NCBI GenBank assembly: GCA_963713805.1
Contig: CAVQNF010000039.1
Location: forward strand, 310,001 to 374,000
Length of the DNA stretch: 64,000 nucleotides
Source: GAS188 sp963713805
GTDB lineage: Bacteria > Pseudomonadota > Alphaproteobacteria > Rhizobiales > Beijerinckiaceae
Direction of reading: 5' to 3'
The notes below the pieces were generated by a model that saw only the letters and a list, made by a program, of their open reading frames with translations, did no database searches and had not been told where the DNA came from. Made by a program: the position numbers and the translations under genes. Position 1 is the stretch's first letter; each line of letters starts with the position of its first letter. Positions 18,467 through 26,764 of the stretch are shown piece after piece.

Positions 18467-18760
18467 ATGGCAGAGCTCGCCGATCAACGCCTCGATAAAT
18501 GGCTCGTGGTCGCGAGGTTCGCGCGGACGCGCTCGCTGGCTCAAGCTCTCGTCGCGCAAGGACATGTGCGCCTCGGCGGCAAGCGCGTCACCGACGGCGC
18601 CCGCAAGCTGCATGCCGGCGACGTGCTCACCCTCGCGCTTGCGCACACCACGAAGGTGGTGCGCGTCAAGGCCGCCGCGGAAAAGCGCGGTTCCTTCGCC
18701 ATGGCGCGCGAACTTTATGAAGTGCTCTCGGACCGGAATGCGACCAGCGGCCCCCCGTGA
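18467..18760 (+). CDS. S4-domain RNA-binding protein (Hsp15/RlfA-like)
   Basis: 97-aa protein with an S4 fold: QRLDKWLVVARFARTRSLAQALVAQGHVRLGGKRV, then AGDVLTLAL and a basic tail. In E. coli the related Hsp15 binds free 50S subunits carrying a stalled nascent chain; the same role is plausible here but not shown. It directly follows the helicase, an arrangement conserved in related genomes. The ferredoxin and CarD genes that often come next in relatives are absent; repeats and paaA follow instead. Confidence 0.88.
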   Translation: MAELADQRLDKWLVVARFARTRSLAQALVAQGHVRLGGKRVTDGARKLHAGDVLTLALAHTTKVVRVKAAAEKRGSFAMARELYEVLSDRNATSGPP

Positions 18761-18847
18761 CGCGCGCTCGGTGCCGCGGGCATTTCCCGCTGTCCTCCCC
18801 ATATGTTAGGGTCGTGGTTCTAAAAATGACACCGAGTGCTTCGATTG

Positions 18848-18931
18848 CGTCCTGGCCGGGCTTGGCTCGGCCATCCACGGCTTTACATGCAGAGATGGGC
18901 GTGGGTGACCGAGCCAAGCCCGGTCATGACG
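18848..18931. repeat. Long inverted repeat (GACCGGGCTTGG family)
   Basis: Left arm 18848-18879 and right arm 18900-18931 are inverted copies with a few mismatches, separated by about 20 nt, so the RNA could fold into a hairpin of about 84 nt. The sequence type is a well-known intergenic repeat of Hyphomicrobiales. Related single arms occur at 20074 and 23724. Confidence 0.7.
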
Positions 18932-19025
18932 GGAAGGGGCGAAGAGTTAGAGTCGACCGTTGGCTCGCCGTGACAAGCGCGGCGACGAAGGTAGAGGCAC
19001 CGGCGGAACGGCGAAGGAGCGGCCA

Positions 19026-20027
19026 ATGTATACGCAAGGGCTGAACGTCGTCGATACGCATGCAACCTCTCCGGCCGACGCCGAGCGGGAGGCGCGGTTC
19101 CAGGCGCGGATCGACGCGGACGAGAAGATCGAGCCGAATGACTGGATGCCCGCCGCTTATCGGCGCACGCTCGTTCGGCAAATCTCTCAGCATGCGCATT
19201 CCGAGATCGTCGGCATGTTGCCCGAGGGCAATTGGCTGACGCGAGCCCCGACGCTGCGGCGCAAGGCCGCGCTCCTCGCCAAGGTGCAGGACGAGGGCGG
19301 CCACGGCCTTTATCTCTACGCCGCCGCCGAGACGCTCGACGTGGCGCGCGAGGAGCTCGTCGAGCAGCTTCTTTCCGGCAAGGCCAAATACTCCTCGATC
19401 TTCAACTATCCGACGCTCACCTGGGCGGATATCGGCGCCATCGGCTGGCTGGTCGACGGTGCCGCGATCATGAACCAGATTCCGCTCTGCCGCTGCAGCT
19501 TCGGCCCTTACGCGCGCGCCATGATCCGCATCTGCAAGGAGGAGAGCTTTCATCAGCGCCAGGGATACGAGATCATGTCGACGCTCGCGCGCGGCACGCC
19601 GGAACAGAAGTCGATGGCGCAGGGCGCGCTCGATCGCTGGTGGTGGCCCTCGCTCATGATGTTCGGCCCGTCCGACAAGGAGAGCCAGCATTCGGACACG
19701 TCGATGCGGTGGAAGATCAAGCGCTTCTCGAACGACGACTTGCGCCAGAAGTTCGTTGACGCGACGGTACCGCAAGGCCATGCGCTCGGCCTCGTCTTCC
19801 CCGATCCGAAGCTCAGGCTGAACGAAGCCACCGGGCATTTCGAAATCGGGCCGATCGACTGGGAGGAGTTCCGCCAGGTGGTCGCGGGCTTCGGCCCCTG
19901 CTCCAGGGACCGCCTGCGGGCACGCCGCGAGGCCCATGCCGAGGGCGCCTGGGTGCGCGAGGCGGCGCTGGCGCATGCCGCAAAGCGGCGGGCTCGCGCG
20001 CCAGCCGTCACGCTCGCCGCGGAATGA
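19026..20027 (+). CDS. paaA: Phenylacetyl-CoA 1,2-epoxidase subunit PaaA (catalytic, di-iron)
   Basis: Oxygenase subunit of the multicomponent enzyme that epoxidises phenylacetyl-CoA in aerobic phenylacetate catabolism. Family features are DDWMP-like NDWMPAAYRRTLVRQISQHAHSEIVGMLPEGNW, VQDEGGHGLYLYAAAETL (iron-ligand Glu/His) and ICKEESFHQRQGYEIM (second EExxH-type set). Length (333 aa) is normal. ATG 19026 has AAGGAG upstream. paaB follows after 160 bp containing a repeat; paaC, paaD and paaE are about 11 kb away, which is unusual. Confidence 0.96.
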   Translation: MYTQGLNVVDTHATSPADAEREARFQARIDADEKIEPNDWMPAAYRRTLVRQISQHAHSEIVGMLPEGNWLTRAPTLRRKAALLAKVQDEGGHGLYLYAAAETLDVAREELVEQLLSGKAKYSSIFNYPTLTWADIGAIGWLVDGAAIMNQIPLCRCSFGPYARAMIRICKEESFHQRQGYEIMSTLARGTPEQKSMAQGALDRWWWPSLMMFGPSDKESQHSDTSMRWKIKRFSNDDLRQKFVDATVPQGHALGLVFPDPKLRLNEATGHFEIGPIDWEEFRQVVAGFGPCSRDRLRARREAHAEGAWVREAALAHAAKRRARAPAVTLAAE

Positions 20028-20073
20028 GGCCGACGATGTTTCCCGGTATCCATATAAGCGCTTCGCCTCTCCT

Positions 20074-20140
20074 CGTCGTCATGACCGGGCGTCGGCTCGG
20101 TCCTCCACGGCTTTCATTATTCGAGGAAGACGTGGATCGC
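20074..20140. repeat. Dispersed repeat between paaA and paaB
   Basis: Contains CGTCATGACCGGGC...CTCGGTCCTCCACG followed by a partly inverted segment (GACGTGGAT), the same family as the long inverted repeat at 18848. It separates two genes that are normally almost contiguous. Confidence 0.55.
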
Positions 20141-20187
20141 CGTGCTTATCCTTTTGGTTACGTCGCCGACCAGAGGGGACGCTTCTC

Positions 20188-20475
20188 GTGAGCGAGGCGA
20201 ATTGGCCGCTCTTCGAAGTCTTCATTCGCTCGCGCGGCGGCATGAGCCATCGCCATGTAGGTTCGCTGCATGCGGTTGACGCCGAGATGGCCTTGCAGAA
20301 TGCGCGCGACGTCTACACGCGCCGGGGTGAGGGTCTCTCGATCTGGGTCGTCCCCTCGAGCGCCATCACCGCCTCCGATCCCGGCGACAAGGACATGCTC
20401 TTCGAGCCGGCGGTTTCGAAAATCTACCGGCACCCCACTTTCTACGAAGTGCCGGAAGATGTCGGGAACATGTGA
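20188..20475 (+). CDS. paaB: Phenylacetyl-CoA epoxidase subunit PaaB
   Basis: Small structural subunit (95 aa) of phenylacetyl-CoA epoxidase. The start WPLFEVFIRSRGGMSHRHVGSLHAVDAEMALQNARDVYTRR and WVVPSSAI are the PaaB signature. A GTG start at 20188 fits the family N-terminus and has a GAGGGG ribosome-binding site; the frame is open further upstream, but that part is repeat-derived. The rest of the complex (paaCDE) is not adjacent. Confidence 0.94.
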   Translation: MSEANWPLFEVFIRSRGGMSHRHVGSLHAVDAEMALQNARDVYTRRGEGLSIWVVPSSAITASDPGDKDMLFEPAVSKIYRHPTFYEVPEDVGNM

Positions 20476-20538
20476 GGACGGCATCGGTGCGCGCCCCCTT
20501 CTCCCGCAAAGGGTGCGCAAAGGGCGGGAGAAGGGGAG

Positions 20539-21099
20539 TCAGCGCGGCTTGAACATCGGATGGGTCACCCGGTCGCCCGGCTTGATGCCAAGCTCGTCGC
20601 AGACGCCGGCGTTGAGCTCGAGCACGCCGAGCACCGGCTCGCCCGCGGCGATCACGCGTCTCGACAAGGGTTCGGTGTGGGTCTCGATGCGCGCCACCGT
20701 GCCGTCGGCGCGAATGAAGAGCATGTCGAGCGGCAGATAGGTGTTCTCCATCCACATCGCGGCGGGCTCGGGCGCGCCGAAGTCGAAGAGCATGCCGCGA
20801 TCCTTCGGCAGGTAGCGCCGGAACATCAGCCCTTTCTCACGTTCGGCGGGGCTGCGCGCGAGCTCGATCTGGAAAACATGCGTTCCCGAGGCCGAGGCGA
20901 TCTCGAGGCGCTGCAACGGCTCGGCCGCGCGCGCGAGCGATGCCGCCGAGACGATCCAGCCGAAAGCGAGGGTCGTGACGAGGAGCATGAAGGTTGAGGC
21001 GCTCCTGCTCGCGCAAGCGGTGCGACGGCCGGTAGCGGCGCGGCGCCGTCCTCCTTCGGCAGTGCCCGAAAGGCGACGCAAAACAGCGATGGCGGTCAT
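20539..21099 (-). CDS. DUF192 family exported protein
   Basis: 186-aa protein; the DUF192 domain covers about residues 65-186 (FQIELARSPAEREKGLMFRRYLPKDRGMLFDF, MWMENTYLPLDMLFI, VLELNAGVCDELGIKPGD). A hydrophobic stretch MLLVTTLAFGWIVSAASLARA (starting at 20988) looks like a signal peptide, so the real start may be that internal ATG. DUF192 has no firmly established function. It sits directly downstream of the double cold-shock gene, a pairing conserved in Hyphomicrobiales. Confidence 0.85.
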   Translation of the reverse strand: MTAIAVLRRLSGTAEGGRRRAATGRRTACASRSASTFMLLVTTLAFGWIVSAASLARAAEPLQRLEIASASGTHVFQIELARSPAEREKGLMFRRYLPKDRGMLFDFGAPEPAAMWMENTYLPLDMLFIRADGTVARIETHTEPLSRRVIAAGEPVLGVLELNAGVCDELGIKPGDRVTHPMFKPR

Positions 21100-21129
21100 T
21101 GCGGGCGAATCTCCGGAAAGCGAGAGGGC

Positions 21130-21831
21130 CTAGTGGGACGCCGCGACCGCGCCATGCTCCGGCAACCGCACTTCGGTCGCCATGAGGCCCTTCGGCCCCG
21201 GTCCATAGCGCACCAGCACCTGTTGGCCGGGCCGCAATTCGGCAAGGCCGAAGCGCCGCAACGTCTCCATATGCACGAAGATGTCGGGCGCGCCCTCTCC
21301 CTTGCTGACGAAGCCGAAACCGCGCACGCGATTGAACCATTTGACGGTGACCGCCTCGAGCCCGCTCGACGCGACCACCTGGGCGTGGGTGCGGGCGGGC
21401 GGAAGTTCCGATGGGTGAGGCAGCTTCGGCGGTTCGACCTTGAGCACGCGCAATGCCTGCAGGCCGCGTTGGCCTCGCACCGCCTCGAGCACGACGCGCG
21501 ACCCCTCGACCGTGATCGGGAAGCCGTCGCGCCGGAGGCAAGTCACATGCAGGAGCACGTCGGGAAGGTCCTGGTCAGGCTTGACGAAGCCGTAACCCTT
21601 CACGGCATCGAACCATTTGACCACACCCTCGATATGGATCGGCTGGACGGTGACGAAGCCGGCCTCACCGGCGTTCTCGAGCCGGGATCTTCCGCTGTCC
21701 TGCAAAGCCTCGCCCAAATTGCCCTCCCGCGTCATCCTGCCGCCGAAAGAGCCGCTGCTCGAAGCACTCGATCTCGGGCGATACTCCGGGACGTCGCTGC
21801 TCATCGGACTACCAAGGTCAGACGGGCCCAA
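21130..21831 (-). CDS. Protein with two cold-shock domains
   Basis: 233 aa. The first cold-shock domain is about residues 68-130 (EGVVKWFDAVKGYGFVKPD, DVLLHVTCLRR) and the second about 160-225 (VTVKWFNRVRGFGFVSKG, DIFVHMETLRRFG), each with RNP1/RNP2-type aromatic motifs for single-stranded nucleic acid binding. The N-terminal about 60 residues are Ser-rich and low-complexity; an internal ATG at 21804 (MSSDVPEY) is an alternative start. Double-CSD proteins of this size are typical of alphaproteobacteria and are followed, as here, by DUF192. Confidence 0.9.
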   Translation of the reverse strand: MGPSDLGSPMSSDVPEYRPRSSASSSGSFGGRMTREGNLGEALQDSGRSRLENAGEAGFVTVQPIHIEGVVKWFDAVKGYGFVKPDQDLPDVLLHVTCLRRDGFPITVEGSRVVLEAVRGQRGLQALRVLKVEPPKLPHPSELPPARTHAQVVASSGLEAVTVKWFNRVRGFGFVSKGEGAPDIFVHMETLRRFGLAELRPGQQVLVRYGPGPKGLMATEVRLPEHGAVAASH

Positions 21832-21920
21832 TACTGATTCGGGCTACAATCTACCATTGCCGCTGCCGAAACAAAGCCCCAAATCGCAGTTGCGAACAGA
21901 GAATAAATGGCGGCGGCACT

Positions 21921-22721
21921 TCAGTTGACACGCCGGCCAAGGTGGGCGGCGAGGCGCGCGAGGACCGGGCCGGCCTCGACATCGAAGCGCTCATGGGCCT
22001 CGTCATCGAGCCCCGTCTCGCCGCGATTGAGGATGAGGAAGACGGCGCCATTGTCGCGCGCCAGGAGCGGCAAGCCCGCGGCCGGATAGACGAGCAGCGA
22101 GGAGCCGACGGCGAGCATCAGATCGGCATTTCCGGCGGCGAGCGTCGCCTTGCGCATCTCCTGTTGCGGCATCGCCTGGCCGAAGGAGATGGTGGCGGCC
22201 TTGACGATGCCGCCGCAGGCTTCGCAGCAGGGCGCGCGATTTTCCTCCTCGAGCATGCGCCGGCAAGAAGCGAGCTCGTGGCGCGTTCCGCAGTCGAGGC
22301 AGCGCGCATAGGTGCCGTTGCCATGCAGCTCGATGACCTTGTCGGCGGGAACGCCGGCAGCCTGGTGCATGTTGTCGATATTCTGGGTGATCACCGTCTC
22401 GACGATGCCTTCATTCACCAGCCGCGCCAATGAAAGGTGGCCTTCGCCGGGCACCGCGCCCTTATGATGATCGTCGAGCGCGAACTTGCGCCGCCAGGCC
22501 TCGCGCCTCGCCTCCTCGCTCGCGACGAACCGATCGAAGGGCATCGGCGGGTGCGTGAGCCAGGGGCTGCCGGGCGAACGAAAATCGGGGATGCCGCACT
22601 CCGTCGACAGGCCGGCGCCGGTCAGGACGACGAAGCCGCGGGCGCGACGGACATGCAAGGCGAGCGCGTGGGCCGCCGCCTCGATCGCGTCGGAAGGCGT
22701 CACCTTGGAATACGCATCCAT
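21921..22721 (-). CDS. Sir2-family NAD-dependent protein deacylase
   Basis: 266-aa sirtuin. NAD-binding GAGLSTECGIPDFRS, TQNIDNMHQAAG and the catalytic HGN (LHGNGTYARC) are intact. A four-Cys zinc site is visible (CLDC and CEAC), followed by ATISFGQAMP and GSSLLVYPAA. It removes acyl groups from lysines in the cytoplasm; the targets are unknown. It is transcribed divergently from kdsA with only about 80 bp between the starts. Confidence 0.93.
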   Translation of the reverse strand: MDAYSKVTPSDAIEAAAHALALHVRRARGFVVLTGAGLSTECGIPDFRSPGSPWLTHPPMPFDRFVASEEARREAWRRKFALDDHHKGAVPGEGHLSLARLVNEGIVETVITQNIDNMHQAAGVPADKVIELHGNGTYARCLDCGTRHELASCRRMLEEENRAPCCEACGGIVKAATISFGQAMPQQEMRKATLAAGNADLMLAVGSSLLVYPAAGLPLLARDNGAVFLILNRGETGLDDEAHERFDVEAGPVLARLAAHLGRRVN

Positions 22722-22800
22722 GCCGAGCTTTCCCGATCGCTGGTCATACTCGATCCATCGCCGCCTCGCTTGCGCGTTTCAATCAGGCTATACGCGCCAG

Positions 22801-23655
22801 ATGACCACGACCACCCCCACCTCCGTGAATTCGCTCGTCACCACGCAGGGCGTGCGCTTCGGGAACGACGCGAAGCTCGCCCTGATCGCCGGACCTTGCG
22901 CGCTCGAAAGCCGCGAGCACGCCTTCGACATGGCCGGTGCGCTGAACGAGCTCGCCCGCAAGCTCGACATCGGCTTCGTCTACAAGAGCTCGTTCGACAA
23001 GGCGAACCGCACCTCGCTCGAGGCGCGGCGAGGGCTCGGCCTCGACAAGGCGCTCACGATCTTCGCCGACATCCGCAAAAAGCTCGGAGTGCCCGTTCTC
23101 ACCGACGTGCATGAGCCCGGCCAATGCGCGGCCGTCGCCGAAGCCGTCGACATCCTGCAAATCCCGGCCTTCCTTTGCCGTCAGACGGATCTCCTGGTCG
23201 CCGCGGCGAGGACCGGGCGCGTCGTCAACGTCAAGAAGGGGCAGTTCCTCGCCCCCTGGGACATGAAGAACGTGGTCGCCAAGATCGTCGGCGCCGGCAA
23301 TCCGAACGTCCTCGTCACTGAGCGCGGCGCGAGCTTCGGCTACAACACGCTCATCTCGGACATGCGTTCGCTGCCCATCATGGCGAAAACGACAGGAGCG
23401 CCGGTCATCTTCGATGCGACGCATTCGGTGCAGCAGCCGGGCGGGCTTGGTGCCTCATCCGGCGGCCAGCGCGAATTCGTGCCGGTCCTGGCGCGAGCGG
23501 CGGTCGCCGTCGGCGTCGCCGGCGTCTTCATCGAGACGCATCGCGACCCCGACAAGGCGCCCTCGGACGGGCCGAACATGGTGCCCTTCGGCGAGATGGA
23601 GGGCCTGTTGCGCCGGCTTCTCGCCATCGACGCGCTGACGAAGAGCGGCGGATAG
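22801..23655 (+). CDS. kdsA: 3-deoxy-8-phosphooctulonate (Kdo-8-P) synthase
   Basis: Condenses arabinose 5-phosphate with phosphoenolpyruvate to make Kdo-8-P for LPS. LIAGPCALESREHAF, VYKSSFDKANRTS, LTDVHEPGQC, LQIPAFLCRQTDLL, VNVKKGQFLAPWDM and FDATHSVQQPGG are all present, in 284 aa. The ATG at 22801 matches the family start. No frame problem. Its usual glycolytic neighbour eno is not in the window. Confidence 0.97.
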   Translation: MTTTTPTSVNSLVTTQGVRFGNDAKLALIAGPCALESREHAFDMAGALNELARKLDIGFVYKSSFDKANRTSLEARRGLGLDKALTIFADIRKKLGVPVLTDVHEPGQCAAVAEAVDILQIPAFLCRQTDLLVAAARTGRVVNVKKGQFLAPWDMKNVVAKIVGAGNPNVLVTERGASFGYNTLISDMRSLPIMAKTTGAPVIFDATHSVQQPGGLGASSGGQREFVPVLARAAVAVGVAGVFIETHRDPDKAPSDGPNMVPFGEMEGLLRRLLAIDALTKSGG

Positions 23656-23723
23656 CCGAAAGCCCTCGTCGCAAAGCGCGCGCGAGCGCATGATTCCGCA
23701 ACCTCGTTTTTTGCGACACCCCA

Positions 23724-23756
23724 TCGTCATGACCGGACTTGGTCCGGTCATCCACG
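23724..23756. repeat. Single copy of the GTCATGACCGG dispersed repeat
   Basis: CGTCATGACCGGACTTGGTCCGGTCATCCACG contains a short internal palindrome (GACCGGAC/GTCCGGTC). It lies 68 nt after the kdsA stop, between the convergent kdsA and rpsD, and may serve as a transcription-end structure. Confidence 0.6.
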
Positions 23757-23834
23757 TCTTTCTACGGCTCGATCATATGACGCAGATGCCCGGCATAAGG
23801 CGGCACAAGGCCACGGCACGGCGTCAAGAGGGAG

Positions 23835-24452
23835 CTAGCGCGAATAGAACTCGACGACGAGGTTCGGCTCCATCTGCACCGGATAGGGGACGTCGGAAAG
23901 CGTGGGCACGCGCGCGAGCGTCGCGGTCATCTTGCTGTGGTCGGCCTCGATATAGTCGGGCACGTCGCGCTCCGCGAGCGCCACGCTTTCGAGCACCACG
24001 ACGAGCTGCTTCGAGGCGTCCTTCACCTCGATCACATCGCCCGCCTTCACGAGATAGCTCGCGATCGTGACGCGCCTGCCGTTCACCTTGACGTGACCGT
24101 GGTTGACGAACTGGCGCGCCGCGAAAACGGTGGGCACGAATTTGGCGCGGTAGACGACCGCGTCGAGCCGGCGCTCGAGAAGGCCGATCAGATGCTCGCC
24201 GCTATCGCCCTTGAGGCGGATGGCTTCGGCGTAATAACGGCGGAACTGCTTCTCGGAGATGTTGCCGTAATAGCCCTTGAGCTTCTGCTTGGCGCGCAGC
24301 TGCGTGCCGAAATCGGAAATCTTGCCCTTGCGCCGCTGGCCGTGCTGTCCAGGGCCGTATTCGCGCCGGTTGAACGGGCTCTTCGGGCGGCCCCAGAGGT
24401 TCTCGCCGAGACGACGGTCGATCTTGTGCTTGACGCTGTGGCGTTTGCTCAT
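23835..24452 (-). CDS. rpsD: 30S ribosomal protein S4
   Basis: 205-aa primary 16S rRNA-binding protein. MSKRHSVKHKIDRRLGENLWGRPKSP, YGPGQHGQRRKGK and the S4 domain (RLDAVVYRAKFVPTVFAARQFVNHGHVKVNGRRVTI) are typical of alphaproteobacterial S4, which lacks the N-terminal zinc-binding Cys cluster. ATG 24452 gives the standard length. Monocistronic here, convergent with kdsA. Confidence 0.98.
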   Translation of the reverse strand: MSKRHSVKHKIDRRLGENLWGRPKSPFNRREYGPGQHGQRRKGKISDFGTQLRAKQKLKGYYGNISEKQFRRYYAEAIRLKGDSGEHLIGLLERRLDAVVYRAKFVPTVFAARQFVNHGHVKVNGRRVTIASYLVKAGDVIEVKDASKQLVVVLESVALAERDVPDYIEADHSKMTATLARVPTLSDVPYPVQMEPNLVVEFYSR

Positions 24453-24835
24453 CGCGTATCCTGTTCGGCCGGGACCGATGCCCCGGCATTGAAGCGGCTC
24501 AATGCGGGCACCCGCCCGCAACGCTCGAGAGAGCGGCCGCGCACAGGAACCCGCGACGGATCGCGCCCTCCTCTTCCTGATCGACGCTTGCCAGTGGCTT
24601 GCGCTTCACGGGACGACAGACCAAGCTCGCAGCGAGGCTCACCTGATCGCGGGTGCTCGAAAAGCCACGCGGGCCAGAAGGCCCGCGTGACACGCTGCAT
24701 CTATGACGGAATTCGCGCAATGTCAAAATTCCTGAGCGGGACCGTCCGCCGGGTCCGGCCCGGACGCTTGGATGCGCAAGCTCGGCGAAAAACGCCTGGC
24801 GCCCCCGATCGCGGGGCAAGCGCGGTGCTCGCGCG
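24453..24835. other. Intergenic region upstream of rpsD
   Basis: 383 bp between the divergent rpsD and the membrane-protein gene. It contains the perfect inverted repeat at 24666-24689 and presumably both promoters. No open frame with family-like sequence and no tRNA was seen. Confidence 0.5.
24666..24689. repeat. Perfect 10-bp inverted repeat with AGAA loop
   Basis: CACGCGGGCC and GGCCCGCGTG flank a 4-nt loop. It is a strong hairpin on either strand, about 215 nt upstream of the rpsD start, with no T-run. It may belong to the rpsD leader or be a protein-binding site. Confidence 0.6.
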
Positions 24836-25688
24836 ATGAACACACTGGCGCTCAAGCTTTCGCTGACACCGGTCCTCATTCTCGCGGCGAGCCTCGCCGG
24901 GCGTCGCTGGGGCGAGGCCATCGGCGGCTGGCTCGTGGGACTGCCGCTGACCTCCGGGCCGGTCGCCTTCTTCCTGACGCTCGACCAGGGCCCGGGCTTC
25001 GCCCGGCAGGCGGCGGCGGGTTCGCTCGCGGGGACCGCCGCGCAAGCCTGTTTCGGCCTTGGCTATTTCTGGGCGGCCGAGCGTGCCCCCTGGCCTCTCG
25101 CCTTCTGTGCCGGAGCGGCCGCCTACGCCATCGCCGCCACGCGCGCTGCAAGCCCTTGCGCTGCCGCATCTTGCGCTTTTCCTCGTCGCCCTCGCGGCCT
25201 TGACCTTGGCGCTTCGCGCCATGCCGGCGCAAAATGTCCGCCGGGTTGTCGGCATCCTGCCGATCTGGGACCTGCCCGCGCGCATGGCCATCGCGACGAC
25301 GCTGGTCGTCGCGGTCACGGCCGGGGCCTCGACGCTCGGCCCGCGCCTCAGCGGCCTCTTGGCGACCTTCCCCATCTTCGCGACGGTGCTCACGGTCTTC
25401 GCGCATCGCGTCCAGGGCGCGGCCGCTGCGCGACAGGTGCTGCGCGGCCTGCTCATGGGGCTTTACGGCTTCGCGAGCTTCTTTGCCGTGCTGAGCCTTC
25501 TGCTGCCGCGCACGAGCGTGCCGCTCGCCTTCCTCGGCTCGGCACTTGCCGCCATGCTGGTCCAGGGAGTGTCCTTCAAGCTGATGCGGCGGGCGAGCGT
25601 GAAGCTCGCTCAGAGCCGCTTCTCGAAGCGGTATTCGCGCGAATGGGAGATGTCGCGAAGCTGGCGTTCCTCGCCGGTGCGGCGATAG
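24836..25688 (+). CDS. Unrecognised integral membrane protein, one frameshift
   Basis: The gene encodes about 8-10 hydrophobic segments in what looks like two similar halves. The first is LKLSLTPVLILAASLAGRRWGEAIGGWLVGLPLTSGPVAF; the second is ARMAIATTLVVAVTAGASTLGPRLSGLLATFPIFATV. Each half has a Gly/Pro-rich loop followed by a helix. A single-base shift near 25145 joins the first frame (ending AYAIAATRA) to the second (ALQALALPHLALFLV). The second frame runs 79 nt into the convergent GNAT gene, so the true stop may be slightly earlier. I cannot name the family or substrate. Confidence 0.7.
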
Positions 25689-26641
25689 GAGAGGCGCTCA
25701 TAGAAGCGGTGCGCGTCGAGAAAGCGCGTGTCCGACCAGAAGAATACCGTCCTTGCGCCACGCTCGCGCGCTTCATTCTCGGCGTGCGCGACGAGCTTTC
25801 CGGCAAGGCCGCGGCGGCGCAGATCCTGCCGGACATAGACCCGATGCAGCTCGGCCGTCTCCGCTCGGGGAAAGTCCATGCTGACGCAAGCTCCGATGCG
25901 GCTTGCGCCATCCTCGACCACCCAGAATCGCGCGCCTCGCTCGCTGGTCGTGGAAGCCGGCCTCAAGAGGTCGGCAAGGTCCTCATGGGGATCGACGAAA
26001 CAGCCCGGATATTCGGCAAAGCATAGTGCGATCAGGCCGAAGAGCTCCTGCGCATCCTCGTCGCGCACCGGGCGGATCACGAGCAGGCGCCCTTCGCCAC
26101 GAGGCCTTGCGCCCATCGGTTTCTCGCAGATGACATTCCCGTCCGGCGTGTCGTCCGAGCGGACGGGCAATTCGGCAAAGCCCCGCCTCGCGTAGAACGC
26201 CCTCCCCTTCTCGTTTCGCGTCTCGACCTCAAGCCGCATCAGCCTTGCTTCGGGGAAATAGGCCTCGCAGGCGTTGAGCAACGCCGTGCCGACGCCCCGC
26301 GCTTGCCGCGCCGGCCCGACATAGAGGCGCCCGAGCGTCACGCATCCCTCCTCGCGCAGCGTCGCGGAAGCCGTGCCCGCGATCGTGCCGTCCGCGGCCT
26401 CGGCCACGAGGAAAGCATGGGCTTCACGGTCGAAGCCGCGCGCCAGATTGTCGAGCGAATGCCATTCCTCGGTGATCTCGGTCACCCTCGCGGCGCCGTA
26501 GATCGCGTCATAAGTGTCGTGCCACGTCTCGACGAGAAGCGCGCGAATGGCTGCAAGCTCGGAGCGACGCGCCGGCCTGATGAGGAAATCGCCTTCCGTC
26601 CTCGCCGGGTGTGGCGATGGCGCCGACGCAGAGGGGCTCAT
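25610..26641 (-). CDS. Tandem GNAT N-acetyltransferase
   Basis: 343 aa with two GNAT domains: about residues 20-170 (LGRLYVGPARQARGVGTALLNACE with the R/Q-x-x-G-x-G/A acetyl-CoA loop, then LEVETRNEKGRAFYARRGF) and about 185-340 (LHRVYVRQDLRRRGLAGKLVAHAENEA, then FYERLSYRRTGEERQL). Both halves keep the acetyl-CoA loop. Substrates are unknown. Its 3' end overlaps the convergent membrane-protein gene. It begins just before an 18-nt tandem repeat. Confidence 0.88.
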   Translation of the reverse strand: MSPSASAPSPHPARTEGDFLIRPARRSELAAIRALLVETWHDTYDAIYGAARVTEITEEWHSLDNLARGFDREAHAFLVAEAADGTIAGTASATLREEGCVTLGRLYVGPARQARGVGTALLNACEAYFPEARLMRLEVETRNEKGRAFYARRGFAELPVRSDDTPDGNVICEKPMGARPRGEGRLLVIRPVRDEDAQELFGLIALCFAEYPGCFVDPHEDLADLLRPASTTSERGARFWVVEDGASRIGACVSMDFPRAETAELHRVYVRQDLRRRGLAGKLVAHAENEARERGARTVFFWSDTRFLDAHRFYERLSYRRTGEERQLRDISHSREYRFEKRL

Positions 26642-26674
26642 CCGCGGCTTCGCCTCGAGCGCGGGAAGGGCCTT

Positions 26675-26762
26675 AGCACGGGAAGAACCTGGAGCACGGG
26701 AAGGACCTGGAGCACGGGAAGGACTTCGAGCGCGAAGGACTCGAGCACCTGAAGGACCTGGA
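26675..26762. repeat. Imperfect 18-nt tandem repeat
   Basis: Five units of the type AGCACGGGAAGGACCTGG fill the space between the start of the tandem GNAT gene and the stop of the lytic transglycosylase gene. The first three are nearly identical; the fourth is shortened and the fifth altered. The unit length is a multiple of three, so it may be decayed coding repeat, but no gene covers it now. Confidence 0.75.
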
Positions 26763-26764
26763 GC

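Noticed and set aside
26675..26762. A CRISPR array in the 18-nt repeat region
   Set aside because: Units are directly adjacent with no spacers, and no cas gene is present.
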